NCBI RefSeq assembly: GCF_046159835.1
Contig: NZ_JBJXCY010000002.1
Location: 682,001 to 746,000, forward strand
DNA: 64,000 nucleotides
Reading direction: 5' to 3'
Origin: JACKJK01 sp046159835
GTDB taxonomy: Bacteria > Pseudomonadota > Alphaproteobacteria > Rhizobiales > Tepidamorphaceae
The translations under genes and the position numbers were made by a program. How positions within the stretch are numbered: position 1 is the stretch's first letter; each line of letters opens with the position of its first letter. Below, piece after piece: positions 18,607 to 27,379 of this stretch. The notes below the pieces were generated by a model, which saw nothing but the letters and a program-made list of their open reading frames with translations, was not told where the DNA came from and made no database searches.

Positions 18607-19617
18607 ATGACGCTACGTGTCGGAATCAACGGCTTTGGCCGCATCGGCCGCCTTGTTGCGCGCGCGATTGCCGAGTCCAAGCGCAAGGACATTGTCGTCG
18701 TTGGCATCAACGATCTCGCCCCGGCAGATACGAACGCGCACCTGTTCCGCTACGATTCCGTCCACGGCCGCTTTCCCGGCAAGGTGGAACTCGACGGCGA
18801 CACGATGGACTTCGGCGCCGGCCCCATCCGCATGACGTCCGAGCGCAACCCGGCTGACCTGCCGTGGAAGGACCTGCAGGTCGACATCGCGCTGGAATGC
18901 ACCGGCATCTTCGCCGACAAGGAAAAGGCCTCCGCCCACCTGAAGGCCGGCGCCAAGCGCGTGCTGATCTCCGCACCCGCGAGCGGCGTCGACAAGACCA
19001 TCGTCTACGGCGTGAATGACGAGGAACTGACCGCTGACGACATCGTCGTCTCCAACGCGTCCTGCACCACCAACTGCCTGGCGCCGGTTGCCAAGGTCCT
19101 GAACGACCGTCTCGGCATCAAGACCGGCTTCATGACGACGATCCACGCCTACACCAACGACCAGAACGTGCTGGACCAGTTTCACAAGGACGCTTACCGC
19201 GCCCGCGCCGCCGCCGTGAACATGATCCCGACCTCGACGGGTGCTGCCCGTGCCGTCGGCCTCGTGCTGCCGGAACTCAACGGCAAGCTCGACGGCGTCT
19301 CCATCCGCGTGCCGACCCCGAACGTCTCGGTCATCGACCTGAAGGCCGTCGTCAGCCGCAAGTGCGACGTGGAAAAGGTCAACGAGATCCTCACCAAGGC
19401 TTCGCGCTCGCGCAAGCTGAAGGGCATTCTCAACGTCACCGACGAGCCGCTCGTCTCCTCCGACCTCAACCACAGCCCGGCGTCTTCGACGATCGCGCTG
19501 CCGGAAACCAAGGTCATGGGTGACAAGTTCGTTCGCGTGATGAGCTGGTACGACAACGAGTGGGGCTTCTCCAACCGTATGCTCGACACCGCGGCCAAGA
19601 TGGGTTCGCTGATCTGA
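18607..19617 (+). CDS. gap: Glyceraldehyde-3-phosphate dehydrogenase, type I
   Basis: NAD-dependent oxidation and phosphorylation of glyceraldehyde 3-phosphate. The 336-residue protein has the Rossmann start 'VGINGFGRIGR', the active-site segment SNASCTTNCLAP with Cys153, and the C-terminal 'SWYDNEWGFSNRMLD'. AGAAAGAGG precedes the ATG. It sits 60 bases behind tkt and 23 before pgk, so the cluster is probably cotranscribed. Confidence 0.99.
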   Translation: MTLRVGINGFGRIGRLVARAIAESKRKDIVVVGINDLAPADTNAHLFRYDSVHGRFPGKVELDGDTMDFGAGPIRMTSERNPADLPWKDLQVDIALECTGIFADKEKASAHLKAGAKRVLISAPASGVDKTIVYGVNDEELTADDIVVSNASCTTNCLAPVAKVLNDRLGIKTGFMTTIHAYTNDQNVLDQFHKDAYRARAAAVNMIPTSTGAARAVGLVLPELNGKLDGVSIRVPTPNVSVIDLKAVVSRKCDVEKVNEILTKASRSRKLKGILNVTDEPLVSSDLNHSPASSTIALPETKVMGDKFVRVMSWYDNEWGFSNRMLDTAAKMGSLI

Positions 19618-19640
19618 CCGGCACCGGGAGCAACACGACA

Positions 19641-20834
19641 ATGAGCGCTTTCCGCACTCTCGACGGGCTCGACGTCAGCGGCAAGCGCACCCTCGTGCGC
19701 GTCGACCTGAACGTGCCGATGAAGGATGGCGAGGTGAGCGACGACACGCGCATCCGTGCCGTCCTGCCGACCATTTCCGAACTTTCCGAAAAGGGCGCGA
19801 AGGTCATCCTTCTCGCCCATTTCGGCCGCCCCGGCGGCGAGGTGAAGCCCGCGCTCTCGCTGGAGCCGATTGCGAGGGCCGTGTCCGAGCGCCTCGGCAA
19901 GCCGGTTGCCTTCGCCGCCGACTGCGTCGGACCGGTCGCGGCTGACGCGGTCGAGGCAATGAACGCCGGCGATGTGCTGCTTCTGGAAAACACCCGCTTC
20001 CACAAGGGCGAGGAAGCCGACGACACGCTCTTCACCGCGCAGCTTGCGACGCTTGGCGACATCTTCGTCAACGATGCCTTCGCCACCGCCCACCGCGCGC
20101 ACGCCACCACGTCCGGCCTCGCCAACCACATGCCGGCCCATGCGGGCCGCTGCATGCAGGGCGAGATCGAGGCGCTGGAAAAGGCGCTCGGTTCGCCGGA
20201 GCGTCCGGTGCTGGCCATCGTCGGCGGCGCGAAGGTTTCCACCAAGATCGACCTGCTGGAAAACCTCGCGCAGAAGGTGGACATGCTGGTCATCGGCGGT
20301 GCCATGGCCAACACCTTCCTCGCCGCGCGCGGGCATGATCTCGGCAAGTCGCTGATGGAACGCGACCTCGTCGACACCGCCATGCGCATCGACGCGGCGG
20401 CAAGTGCTGCGAACTGTGAAATCCTGCTGCCGCTCGACCTCGTCGTCGCGAAGGAATTCGCTGCCAACGCGCAAAACCGTGCCACCGATCTCGACGGCGT
20501 GGACGAGGACGAAATGGCGCTCGATATTGGCCCGCGCACGGTCGAGGACCTGCGCGCGCGCCTCGACAATGTCCGCACTGTGGTCTGGAACGGCCCGTTC
20601 GGTGCTTTCGAGATGAAGCCGTTCGACGCAGGCACCAATGCGGTCGCCGAAGCGGTTGCACAGGCCACCCGCGAGCGCGGCCTGACGTCGGTCGCCGGCG
20701 GCGGCGACACGGTCGCGGCCCTCAACAATGCGGGCGTTTCCGACGATTTCACCTATATATCCACCGCAGGCGGTGCATTTCTGGAGTGGTTGGAAGGAAA
20801 ATCGCTGCCGGGCGTGGAAATTCTGCGCGCCTGA
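19641..20834 (+). CDS. pgk: Phosphoglycerate kinase
   Basis: Transfers the acyl phosphate of 1,3-bisphosphoglycerate to ADP. The start at 19641 gives 397 residues. The N-terminal substrate motif 'RVDLNVPMKDG' is present, as are 'AHFGRPGG', the hinge, and the nucleotide-binding 'VAGGGDTVAAL' near the C-terminus. Gene order gap-pgk-fba supports the assignment. Secure. Confidence 0.99.
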   Translation: MSAFRTLDGLDVSGKRTLVRVDLNVPMKDGEVSDDTRIRAVLPTISELSEKGAKVILLAHFGRPGGEVKPALSLEPIARAVSERLGKPVAFAADCVGPVAADAVEAMNAGDVLLLENTRFHKGEEADDTLFTAQLATLGDIFVNDAFATAHRAHATTSGLANHMPAHAGRCMQGEIEALEKALGSPERPVLAIVGGAKVSTKIDLLENLAQKVDMLVIGGAMANTFLAARGHDLGKSLMERDLVDTAMRIDAAASAANCEILLPLDLVVAKEFAANAQNRATDLDGVDEDEMALDIGPRTVEDLRARLDNVRTVVWNGPFGAFEMKPFDAGTNAVAEAVAQATRERGLTSVAGGGDTVAALNNAGVSDDFTYISTAGGAFLEWLEGKSLPGVEILRA

Positions 20835-20908
20835 CGCGCTGCACTGAAATTTGCTCGAGGGGCGCGCCGCCCTGACGATGCGAGGCCGAGACAGAGGGGA
20901 CGATCAGC

Positions 20909-21937
20909 ATGAGTGAACGTTTGGAAGATATCGCAGCCGCCATGTCGGCGCGCGGCAAGGGCATTCTGGCGGCGGACGAAAGCACCGGCACCATCAAGAA
21001 GCGCTTCGATTCCATCAACGTGGAATCCACCGAGGACAATCGCCGCGACTATCGCGAGATGCTGTTCCGCTCCGATGAGGCCATGAAGGAGTGCATCTCC
21101 GGCGTCATCCTGTTCGAAGAAACCCTCTTCCAGAAGGCCAAGGACGGCACCCCGCTTGCCCAGATCATCGCCGATGCCGGGGCCGTGCCGGGCATCAAGG
21201 TCGACAAGGGCGCGCAGGCTCTGGCCGGCACCGAGATCGAGAAGGTGACCGAAGGCCTCGACGGCCTGCGCGAGCGCCTCAAGAAGTACCACGAGGCCGG
21301 TGCCCGCTTTGCGAAGTGGCGCGCGGTCATCACCATCACCGACAACACCCCGAGCCACAACTGCATCCATGCCAATGCCCATGCGCTCGCACGCTATGCT
21401 GCGCTCTGCCAGGAAAACGGCATCGTGCCGATCGTCGAGCCGGAAGTGCTGATGGACGGCGAGCATTCCCAGCATTCCATCGAGCGCTGCGAGATAGTCA
21501 CCGAATGGTGCCTGAAGGAGCAGTTCCAGGAACTGTACTACGCAGGCGTCAGCCTCGAAGGCATGGTGCTGAAGCCGAACATGATCGTGCCGGGCCAGAA
21601 ATCGGGCACCAAGGCCTCGGTGGATGAAGTCGCCGAGCGCACCGTGCGCGTGCTCAAGCGCTGCGTGCCGGCTGCCGTGCCGGGCATCGCGTTCCTCTCC
21701 GGCGGCCAGTCGGACGAAGAGGCGACCGCGCATCTCTCCGCCATGAATGCCGGCTACGACCTTCCCTGGGCGCTGACCTTCTCCTATGGCCGCGCCCTGC
21801 AGGCCGCAGCACTGAGCGCATGGGGCGGCAAGCCCGAGAACGTCGCCGCCGGCCAGCGTGCCTTCACGCACCGCGCCAAGATGAACTCGCTGGCTGCCAC
21901 CGGCGAGTGGTCGAAGGACAAGGAAAAGGCGGCCTGA
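20909..21937 (+). CDS. fba: Class I fructose-bisphosphate aldolase
   Basis: Schiff-base aldolase that splits fructose 1,6-bisphosphate. The 342-residue product resembles the eukaryotic-type class I enzyme: 'GKGILAADESTGTIKKRF' at the N-terminus and the active-site lysine in 'LEGMVLKPNM' (class I signature). It has none of the zinc ligands of class II. It closes the tkt-gap-pgk cluster and is followed by a strong terminator. Use of a class I enzyme here instead of class II varies among alphaproteobacterial lineages. Confidence 0.96.
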   Translation: MSERLEDIAAAMSARGKGILAADESTGTIKKRFDSINVESTEDNRRDYREMLFRSDEAMKECISGVILFEETLFQKAKDGTPLAQIIADAGAVPGIKVDKGAQALAGTEIEKVTEGLDGLRERLKKYHEAGARFAKWRAVITITDNTPSHNCIHANAHALARYAALCQENGIVPIVEPEVLMDGEHSQHSIERCEIVTEWCLKEQFQELYYAGVSLEGMVLKPNMIVPGQKSGTKASVDEVAERTVRVLKRCVPAAVPGIAFLSGGQSDEEATAHLSAMNAGYDLPWALTFSYGRALQAAALSAWGGKPENVAAGQRAFTHRAKMNSLAATGEWSKDKEKAA

Positions 21938-21966
21938 CCGCCGGCTGCCGCACGACACGAATACCC

Positions 21967-21990
21967 AAGGGGCCTTCCGGGGCCCCTTTT
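21967..21990 (+). terminator. Intrinsic terminator after aldolase
   Basis: AAGGGGCC (21967-21974) pairs with GGCCCCTT (21981-21988), followed by more T (TTTTC). It closes the glycolytic cluster and separates it from the ThiE-like gene. Confidence 0.85.
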
Positions 21991-22102
21991 CTTCTCCCAC
22001 TACGCCTTGCCATATCTTCGCGCCAATTGGCATCCATGGCCTTTGCAGCCATCATGACGTGCGTATGATTCCCGAAGCGTTCAGACTGAACCGAGCGTTG
22101 CC

Positions 22103-22732
22103 TTGACCAGCCAGCAGCCCACCGATAGCGAACCGCGGATCGTGCTCTTCGCACCCATCGCCAGCCTGCGGGCCGTCGAGGGCGAATGGAGCAGCCTCGC
22201 GGCCATCGTCGTCACAGATCCCGAAAACGAGATACCCGAAGACCTGCGCGCCGCCATCCGCGCAGCCGGTACCCCGTTGCTGAAAGCGACCGTGCAGGCC
22301 GAACGCGCAGCGGGCTTTGACGGCCTGCACCTCGTCTCCCAGCCGGGCGAACTGCGCATTGCGCGCAAGGAACTGCCCGCAGGCGGGATGCTCGGCGCGG
22401 GCGCGGCACGCACCCGCCACGCGGCCATGGAGCTTGGCGAGGCGATGCCGGACTACGTGCTTCTTGGCCGCATTGCCGGAACCGATGCCGATGATCGAGA
22501 CATCGCTGTCGACGACGATCTCGTCATCTGGTGGTCGACCCTGTTCGAACTGCCCTGCGTTGCGGTTGCCGAAGATGAGGACTCCGCGCGCCGGCTGGCG
22601 CTCGCGGGCGCCGACTTCATCGGCCTGAACCGCCATGTCTGGAAGGCGGATGACCCGGCTTCCGCGTTGCGTAAGATCGCCGGCATCATCGCCGAGGCGA
22701 GCCCGCGGGAAGATGCGGAGGCGGCAGGTTGA
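22103..22732 (+). CDS. ThiE-like thiamine phosphate synthase family protein
   Basis: The 209-residue TIM-barrel-like protein is related to thiamine phosphate synthases; 'DYVLLGRIAGTD' and 'LALAGADFIGLNRHVW' fall at positions of ThiE motifs. Several phosphate-binding residues of true ThiE are hard to find, and no other thi gene is near, so the catalytic role is uncertain. It starts with TTG and overlaps the next gene by four bases (TTGA). The coupling to a Sel1 protein is common in rhizobia and unexplained. Confidence 0.75.
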   Translation: MTSQQPTDSEPRIVLFAPIASLRAVEGEWSSLAAIVVTDPENEIPEDLRAAIRAAGTPLLKATVQAERAAGFDGLHLVSQPGELRIARKELPAGGMLGAGAARTRHAAMELGEAMPDYVLLGRIAGTDADDRDIAVDDDLVIWWSTLFELPCVAVAEDEDSARRLALAGADFIGLNRHVWKADDPASALRKIAGIIAEASPREDAEAAG

Positions 22733-23721
22733 GCGGCCCGGTTTCTTGCGCGCGCGCAGCCTTGCTGGTGCTGGTGGGCGCTCTCGCGCTGGCCCCGGCA
22801 ACCGCTGTGCTGGCGCAGGACAAGGAAGAGCCGCCCAAGCGCACCGCGGGGCCCGTCGTCGACGAGGAAGCCGAGAAAAACCCGACACCGCAGACCGCCT
22901 ATGCCGCCTTCCAGCGCGGGCTCTATCTCTCCGCGTTCAAGCAGGCAAAGATCCTCGCCGAGAAGGGCAATGCCCCGGCACAGACCCTGCTCGGCCTCAT
23001 CCACCAGAACGGCGTCGGCGTTCCCGCCAGCCAGTCCAAGGCCATCCAGTGGTATTCCGCCGCCGCCCTCGCCGGTGACCCGGAAGCGCAGTTCGCGCTC
23101 GGGCTGATCCTTGCACGCGGCGAAGGCACCGAGGTCGACAAGGAAAAGGCCAAGGGCTGGTTCGAAGCCGCCGCCGCGCAGGACCATGTCGAGGCGCACT
23201 ACAATCTCGCCCTGCTCTACATGGAAGGCGACGTGGTCGAGCGCGACTTCAAGCGCGCCGCACAGCTTCTGGGGTTCGGGGCCGACCGCGAGCATCCCGA
23301 GTCGCTCTACAATCTTGCGATCCTCTATGCCGAGGGTCAGGGCGTGGAGAAGAACAAGGAACAGGCGGCAAGCCTGATGGGCCGCGCGGCGGCGCAGAAC
23401 CTCCCCGTGGCCGAAGTCGAATACGCGATCATGATCTTCCGTGGCGAAGGCGTGAAGCAGGACGAGGCACTCGCCGCGTCCTGGCTGACGCGCGCAGCCC
23501 GCGGCGGCAATGCGGTCGCCCAGTCCCGGCTCGCCAAGCTCTATGCCGCTGGCCGCGGCGTGAAGACGGATTCCGTTTCCGCCGCCTTCTGGTATTCGCT
23601 GGCCCGCGCACGCGGGCTGACCGACCCCTCGCTGGAAGCCCTTCTGGCTTCGCTGACCGACGAGGAGCGCGCTGCCGTGGACAAGCGCGCCGCCAGCTGG
23701 GCCACCGGATTCGTGCGGTAA
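22729..23721 (+). CDS. Secreted Sel1-repeat (SLR/TPR-like) protein
   Basis: The 330-residue product has an N-terminal signal peptide ending near 'TAVLAQ'. It then carries about six Sel1-like repeats of roughly 36 residues with the pattern A..LG......G..........A..WY..AA, for example 'PAQTLLGLIHQNGVGV' and 'EAQFALGLILARGEG'. Such solenoids mediate protein contacts in the periplasm or at the envelope. It starts at TTG 22729 with GGAGG upstream, overlapping the previous stop. The partner is unknown. Confidence 0.88.
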   Translation: MSGPVSCARAALLVLVGALALAPATAVLAQDKEEPPKRTAGPVVDEEAEKNPTPQTAYAAFQRGLYLSAFKQAKILAEKGNAPAQTLLGLIHQNGVGVPASQSKAIQWYSAAALAGDPEAQFALGLILARGEGTEVDKEKAKGWFEAAAAQDHVEAHYNLALLYMEGDVVERDFKRAAQLLGFGADREHPESLYNLAILYAEGQGVEKNKEQAASLMGRAAAQNLPVAEVEYAIMIFRGEGVKQDEALAASWLTRAARGGNAVAQSRLAKLYAAGRGVKTDSVSAAFWYSLARARGLTDPSLEALLASLTDEERAAVDKRAASWATGFVR

Positions 23722-23846
23722 CGCACGGCGTATTAAAGCGTGATCGACAGGGGCATACCTGTTAGGTTCCGCGCGATTTTCCCGCCCATCGGAGCCATTC
23801 GCCCGATCGGGCACGTAACAACAAGTCAGTTTCGAGACCCAACCAA

Positions 23847-24410
23847 ATGAAGATCAACGGCAACGAAATCCGCCCCGGCAACGTCATCGAGCACCAGGGC
23901 TCGATCTGGGTGGCGGTGAAGACCCAGGCGGTGAAGCCCGGCAAGGGCGGCGCCTTCAATCAGGTCGAACTCAAGAACCTCATCGATGGCCGCAAGCTGA
24001 ACGAACGCTTCCGCGCCGACCAGACGGTCGAGCGCTCGCGCCTCGAGCAGAAGGACTTCCAGTACCTGTACCCGGAAGGCGAACGCCTCGTGTTCATGGA
24101 CATGGAAAGCTACGAGCAGATCGAGATCGAGCGGGACTTCATCGGCGAGCGCGCCGCATTCCTGCAGGACGGCATGACCGTGACGCTGGAAATGCACGAG
24201 GCGCGCCCCATCGGCATCCGGCTGCCGAGCCAGGTCACGCTGGAAATCACCGAGGCCGACCCGGTGGTGAAGGGCCAGACGGCCGCGTCCTCCTACAAGC
24301 CTGCCATGCTGGAAAACGGCCTGCGCGTCATGGTGCCGCCGTTCATCCAGTCGGGCGAACGCATCGTCGTGGACACCGAAGAGATGTCCTACGTGAAGCG
24401 GGCCGACTGA
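23847..24410 (+). CDS. efp: Elongation factor P
   Basis: Binds the ribosome between P and E sites and rescues stalling at polyproline. The 187-residue, three-domain protein has the lysine loop 'KPGKGGAF' with the candidate modified Lys33, and the S1-like C-terminal domain. No EpmA/EpmB-type modification gene is in the window. Polyproline-containing proteins such as TolA nearby could depend on EF-P, but that is inference. Confidence 0.97.
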   Translation: MKINGNEIRPGNVIEHQGSIWVAVKTQAVKPGKGGAFNQVELKNLIDGRKLNERFRADQTVERSRLEQKDFQYLYPEGERLVFMDMESYEQIEIERDFIGERAAFLQDGMTVTLEMHEARPIGIRLPSQVTLEITEADPVVKGQTAASSYKPAMLENGLRVMVPPFIQSGERIVVDTEEMSYVKRAD

Positions 24411-24436
24411 CCTGATGTGCAAGCAGGACGCCTGAC

Positions 24437-25222
24437 GTGATCAAGACCGCTTTGATGAACGTGATGACTGCCGCGGTGCGCAAGGCCGCGCGCGGTCTCG
24501 TGCGCGATTTCGGTGAAGTCGAGAACCTCCAGGTTTCGCGCAAGGGCGTGTCCGACTTCGTGACCAACGCCGACATGCGCGCCGAGCGCACGCTGCGCCG
24601 CGAACTGGAAAAGGCCCGCCCCGACTACGGCTTCCTGCTTGAGGAAGGCGGCGAGGTGAAGGGCAAGGACCCCCAGCACCGCTGGATTGTCGACCCGTTG
24701 GATGGAACGACAAACTTTCTCCATTCCATTCCGTTATTTGCCATTTCGGTCGGCCTTGAACGCGACGGCGAGATCGTCGCCGGCATCGTCTACAACCCGG
24801 TGTCGGATGAACTTTTCGCAGCCGAGCGCGGCAAGGGCGCCTATCTGAACGAGCGGCGGCTGCGCGTTGCAGCCCGTCGCAAGCTTGACGATTGCGTCGT
24901 GACCCTCGGGATTCCCCACCTGGGCCGTGGCGACCACGCAGAATGGCTCGACACCCAGCGCAAGCTCATGGAGCGTGTGCAGGGCGTGCGGCGGACCGGT
25001 TCGGCGGCTCTCGACCTTGCATGGGTCGCCGCGGGACGTTTCGATGGCTTTGTCGAGAAAGGCCTGAGCGCCTGGGATATTGCCGGCGGCATGGCACTCG
25101 TTCGCGAGGCCGGCGGCTATGTCACCGACTGGCGAAATCGGGACACCAGCCTGAAATCAGGCGACGTAGTTGCGGCGAATCCGGAGGTCCACAATGAGCT
25201 CATCAAGTCACTCAGATTATAG
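24437..25222 (+). CDS. suhB: Inositol monophosphatase family protein SuhB
   Basis: Mg-dependent phosphatase of the IMPase fold; bacterial SuhB also takes part in rRNA antitermination and processing. The 261-residue product shows the metal site 'WIVDPLDGTTNF' at about 83-94, 'LLEEGG' at about 68, and the C-terminal 'SAWDIAGGMALVREAGG'. I use the GTG at 24437 with AGGA upstream; an ATG 18 bases later would give a more typical MNVM start. Its 3' end overlaps the next gene by 29 bases. Confidence 0.93.
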   Translation: MIKTALMNVMTAAVRKAARGLVRDFGEVENLQVSRKGVSDFVTNADMRAERTLRRELEKARPDYGFLLEEGGEVKGKDPQHRWIVDPLDGTTNFLHSIPLFAISVGLERDGEIVAGIVYNPVSDELFAAERGKGAYLNERRLRVAARRKLDDCVVTLGIPHLGRGDHAEWLDTQRKLMERVQGVRRTGSAALDLAWVAAGRFDGFVEKGLSAWDIAGGMALVREAGGYVTDWRNRDTSLKSGDVVAANPEVHNELIKSLRL

Positions 25223-26318
25223 GCTGCCCCGGCGCCCGTCCTTTTTCAGGCGCGCCAAGGGCGCGCTCACGGACGCCGACCTGTTCGAGCCGGAAGCAGC
25301 CCACGTGGATACCGGCAAGGTGGCCACGCCACGCGTCTACCTCGTGCGCATGGTGGTTTTCCTCATCATTGCAGGCTTCGTCGCACTGATCCTCTCGCCG
25401 CAGATCTTGGCGGCATTCCTGTCCAACCCCGGCCTCAACGGCCTCATTCTCGGCGTGCTCTTCATCGGCACGCTGATGTGCTTCCGGCAGGTGATGCGCC
25501 TGTTCCGCGAAGTGCACTGGGTCAACAACTTCCGCCTCGCCGACCCCGGCATCGCCTTCGACAAGCCGCCGGTCCTGCTGGCGCCGATGGCCTCCATGCT
25601 GCGCGACCGCATCGGGCGGATGGCGATCACCACCCAGGTCATGCGCTCGCTGCTCGATTCGCTGGCCATGCGGCTTGAAGAATCCCACGAGATTTCCCGC
25701 TACATGACCGGCCTGCTCGTCTTCCTCGGCCTGCTCGGCACCTTCTGGGGCCTGCTGCAGACGGTCGGCGCGGTCGGCGCGACGATCCAGCAGCTCAATG
25801 TCGGCACGGGTGACGCCGGCGTTATCTTCGAGGACCTGAAATCCGGCCTCGCCGCCCCGCTGAGCGGCATGGGCACGGCGTTCTCGTCCTCGCTGTTCGG
25901 TCTGGCCGGCTCGCTGGTGCTGGGCTTCCTCGACCTGCAGGCAAGCCAGGCGCAGAACCGCTTCTACACCGACGTGGAAGACTGGCTCTCCACTGTCACC
26001 GACGTCTCCAGCGGCGAAGCCCCCGCCAAGGGCGCCGCACCTGCGGCGGCCGCAGCTCCGGCAGTCGGGGCCGAGGTCCAGCGCAGCATCGACAGGCTGG
26101 CGCGCATCATCTCCGAGGCAGGCCCGGTGACGGGAGGCGGCGGCGGCGGTGAAGCCGGCCGCGCCCAGACACAGGCCTTCGCCGACCTCGCCGAAGGCAT
26201 ACAGGGCCTCGTCCAGCACATCCGCTCCGAGCAGGCCACCGTCAAGGACATGCTCTCCAACCAGCACAAGCAGCAGGAAGACCTGCGCAAGCTGATCGAG
26301 AAGATGGGGAGCAGGTAA
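25194..26318 (+). CDS. MotA/TolQ/ExbB-type proton channel protein, uncharacterised
   Basis: The 374-residue protein has about four transmembrane helices (near 40-62, 70-90, 165-190 and 220-245). The conserved channel block reads 'YMTGLLVFLGLLGTFWGLL' and 'GLAAPLSGMGTAFSSSLFGLAGS', the MotA/TolQ/ExbB arrangement. A cytoplasmic loop lies between helices 2 and 3. A long C-terminal cytoplasmic tail has an Ala/Gly-rich linker and a predicted helix. The ATG at 25194 has GGAGG nine bases upstream. It overlaps suhB by 29 bases and its stop makes TAATG with the MotB-like gene. No flagellar, ton or tol genes adjoin it, so this is a separate ion-driven system of unknown task. Confidence 0.88.
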   Translation: MSSSSHSDYRLPRRPSFFRRAKGALTDADLFEPEAAHVDTGKVATPRVYLVRMVVFLIIAGFVALILSPQILAAFLSNPGLNGLILGVLFIGTLMCFRQVMRLFREVHWVNNFRLADPGIAFDKPPVLLAPMASMLRDRIGRMAITTQVMRSLLDSLAMRLEESHEISRYMTGLLVFLGLLGTFWGLLQTVGAVGATIQQLNVGTGDAGVIFEDLKSGLAAPLSGMGTAFSSSLFGLAGSLVLGFLDLQASQAQNRFYTDVEDWLSTVTDVSSGEAPAKGAAPAAAAAPAVGAEVQRSIDRLARIISEAGPVTGGGGGGEAGRAQTQAFADLAEGIQGLVQHIRSEQATVKDMLSNQHKQQEDLRKLIEKMGSR

Positions 26319-27352
26319 TGCCCGCAATCGGCGCTCGTCGGGGCAGCACCCGGCGCATCGACTACTGGCCTTCCTTCGTGGACGCCCTGTCCACGCTGCT
26401 GCTGGTCATCATCTTCCTGCTGTCGGTCTTCATGCTGTCGCAGTTCTTCCTGAGCCAGGAAATCTCCGGCCGCGACACGCTGCTGAACCGTCTCAACAGC
26501 CAGATCGCCGAACTGACCGAACTGCTTGCGCTGGAACGCTCCGACAAGCGCTCGCTGGAATCGCAGCTGGCGAGCCTGACCGACAGCCTTGCCGCGGCCG
26601 AAGGCGAAAGCGACCGCCTCGCCGGCCTGCTCGATGAACGCGCCGGGGCCGGCTCCGATGCCAACGCGACGATCGACAAGCTGCGCGAGGCCGTTGCCGG
26701 CGAGAAGGAAGTCAGCCAGCGCGCGATGGCGCAGGTCGAATTGCTGAACCAGCAGATCGCCGCCCTGCGCCGCCAGCTTGGCGCGCTTGAAGCTGCCCTT
26801 GAAGCCTCCGAGCAGCGCGACCGCGAAAGCCAGAGCAAGATCGCCAATCTCGGCAAGCGGCTGAATGTGGCGCTTGCCCAGCGGGTCCAGGAACTGGCGC
26901 GCTACCGCTCCGACTTCTTCGGTCGGTTGCGCGAAATCCTCTCCCAGCGCTCCGACATCCGCGTGGTGGGTGACCGCTTCGTGTTCCAGTCGGAAGTGCT
27001 GTTCTCGTCGGGTTCAGAAGATATCAACCCGGCCGGGCGCACCGAGCTGAACAAGCTTGCCGGTGCGCTTCAGGAGCTGGAGCGCGATATCCCCGACGAG
27101 ATCAACTGGGTGCTGCGTGTGGATGGCCACACCGACGTGCGTCCGCTGGGCACCGGTGGGCGGTTCCGCTCCAACTGGGAACTGTCGGCGGCCCGCGCCA
27201 TTCAGGTCGTGCAGTATCTCGTGAGCCAGGGTGTCGACCCGACGCATCTTCTCGCGGCGGGCTTCGGCGAGTTCCAGCCGATCGTCAACGAGGAAAACGA
27301 CGAGGCCTACGCGCAGAACCGCCGCATCGAGCTGAAGCTGACCGAGCGCTGA
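26318..27352 (+). CDS. MotB/OmpA-type peptidoglycan-binding protein, uncharacterised
   Basis: Partner of the upstream channel protein. The 344-residue product has a single N-terminal transmembrane helix starting 'WPSFVDALSTLLLVIIFLL', with Asp22 where MotB has its proton-carrying Asp. A coiled coil of about 145 residues (45-190) follows. The C-terminal OmpA-like domain contains 'VDGHTDVRP' and 'NRRIELKL' for peptidoglycan binding. The coiled coil is much longer than in MotB and would place the wall-binding domain far from the membrane. ZorB of Zorya defence shares the layout, but no zorC, D or E genes are present. Confidence 0.88.
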   Translation: MPAIGARRGSTRRIDYWPSFVDALSTLLLVIIFLLSVFMLSQFFLSQEISGRDTLLNRLNSQIAELTELLALERSDKRSLESQLASLTDSLAAAEGESDRLAGLLDERAGAGSDANATIDKLREAVAGEKEVSQRAMAQVELLNQQIAALRRQLGALEAALEASEQRDRESQSKIANLGKRLNVALAQRVQELARYRSDFFGRLREILSQRSDIRVVGDRFVFQSEVLFSSGSEDINPAGRTELNKLAGALQELERDIPDEINWVLRVDGHTDVRPLGTGGRFRSNWELSAARAIQVVQYLVSQGVDPTHLLAAGFGEFQPIVNEENDEAYAQNRRIELKLTER

Positions 27353-27379
27353 TCGGCTTAAGGACGCGTGGCGTTCGGC

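Noticed and set aside
22103..22732. Functional thiE in a thiamine operon with TPP riboswitch
   Set aside because: No other thi genes and no riboswitch-like leader upstream; only the fold-level relation to ThiE can be supported.
25194..27352. Zorya anti-phage defence (ZorA/ZorB)
   Set aside because: The MotA/MotB-like layout fits, but there is no zorC, zorD or zorE and the neighbours are housekeeping genes.
25194..27352. Flagellar stator motAB
   Set aside because: No flagellar genes are present and the MotB-like coiled coil is far longer than in a stator.
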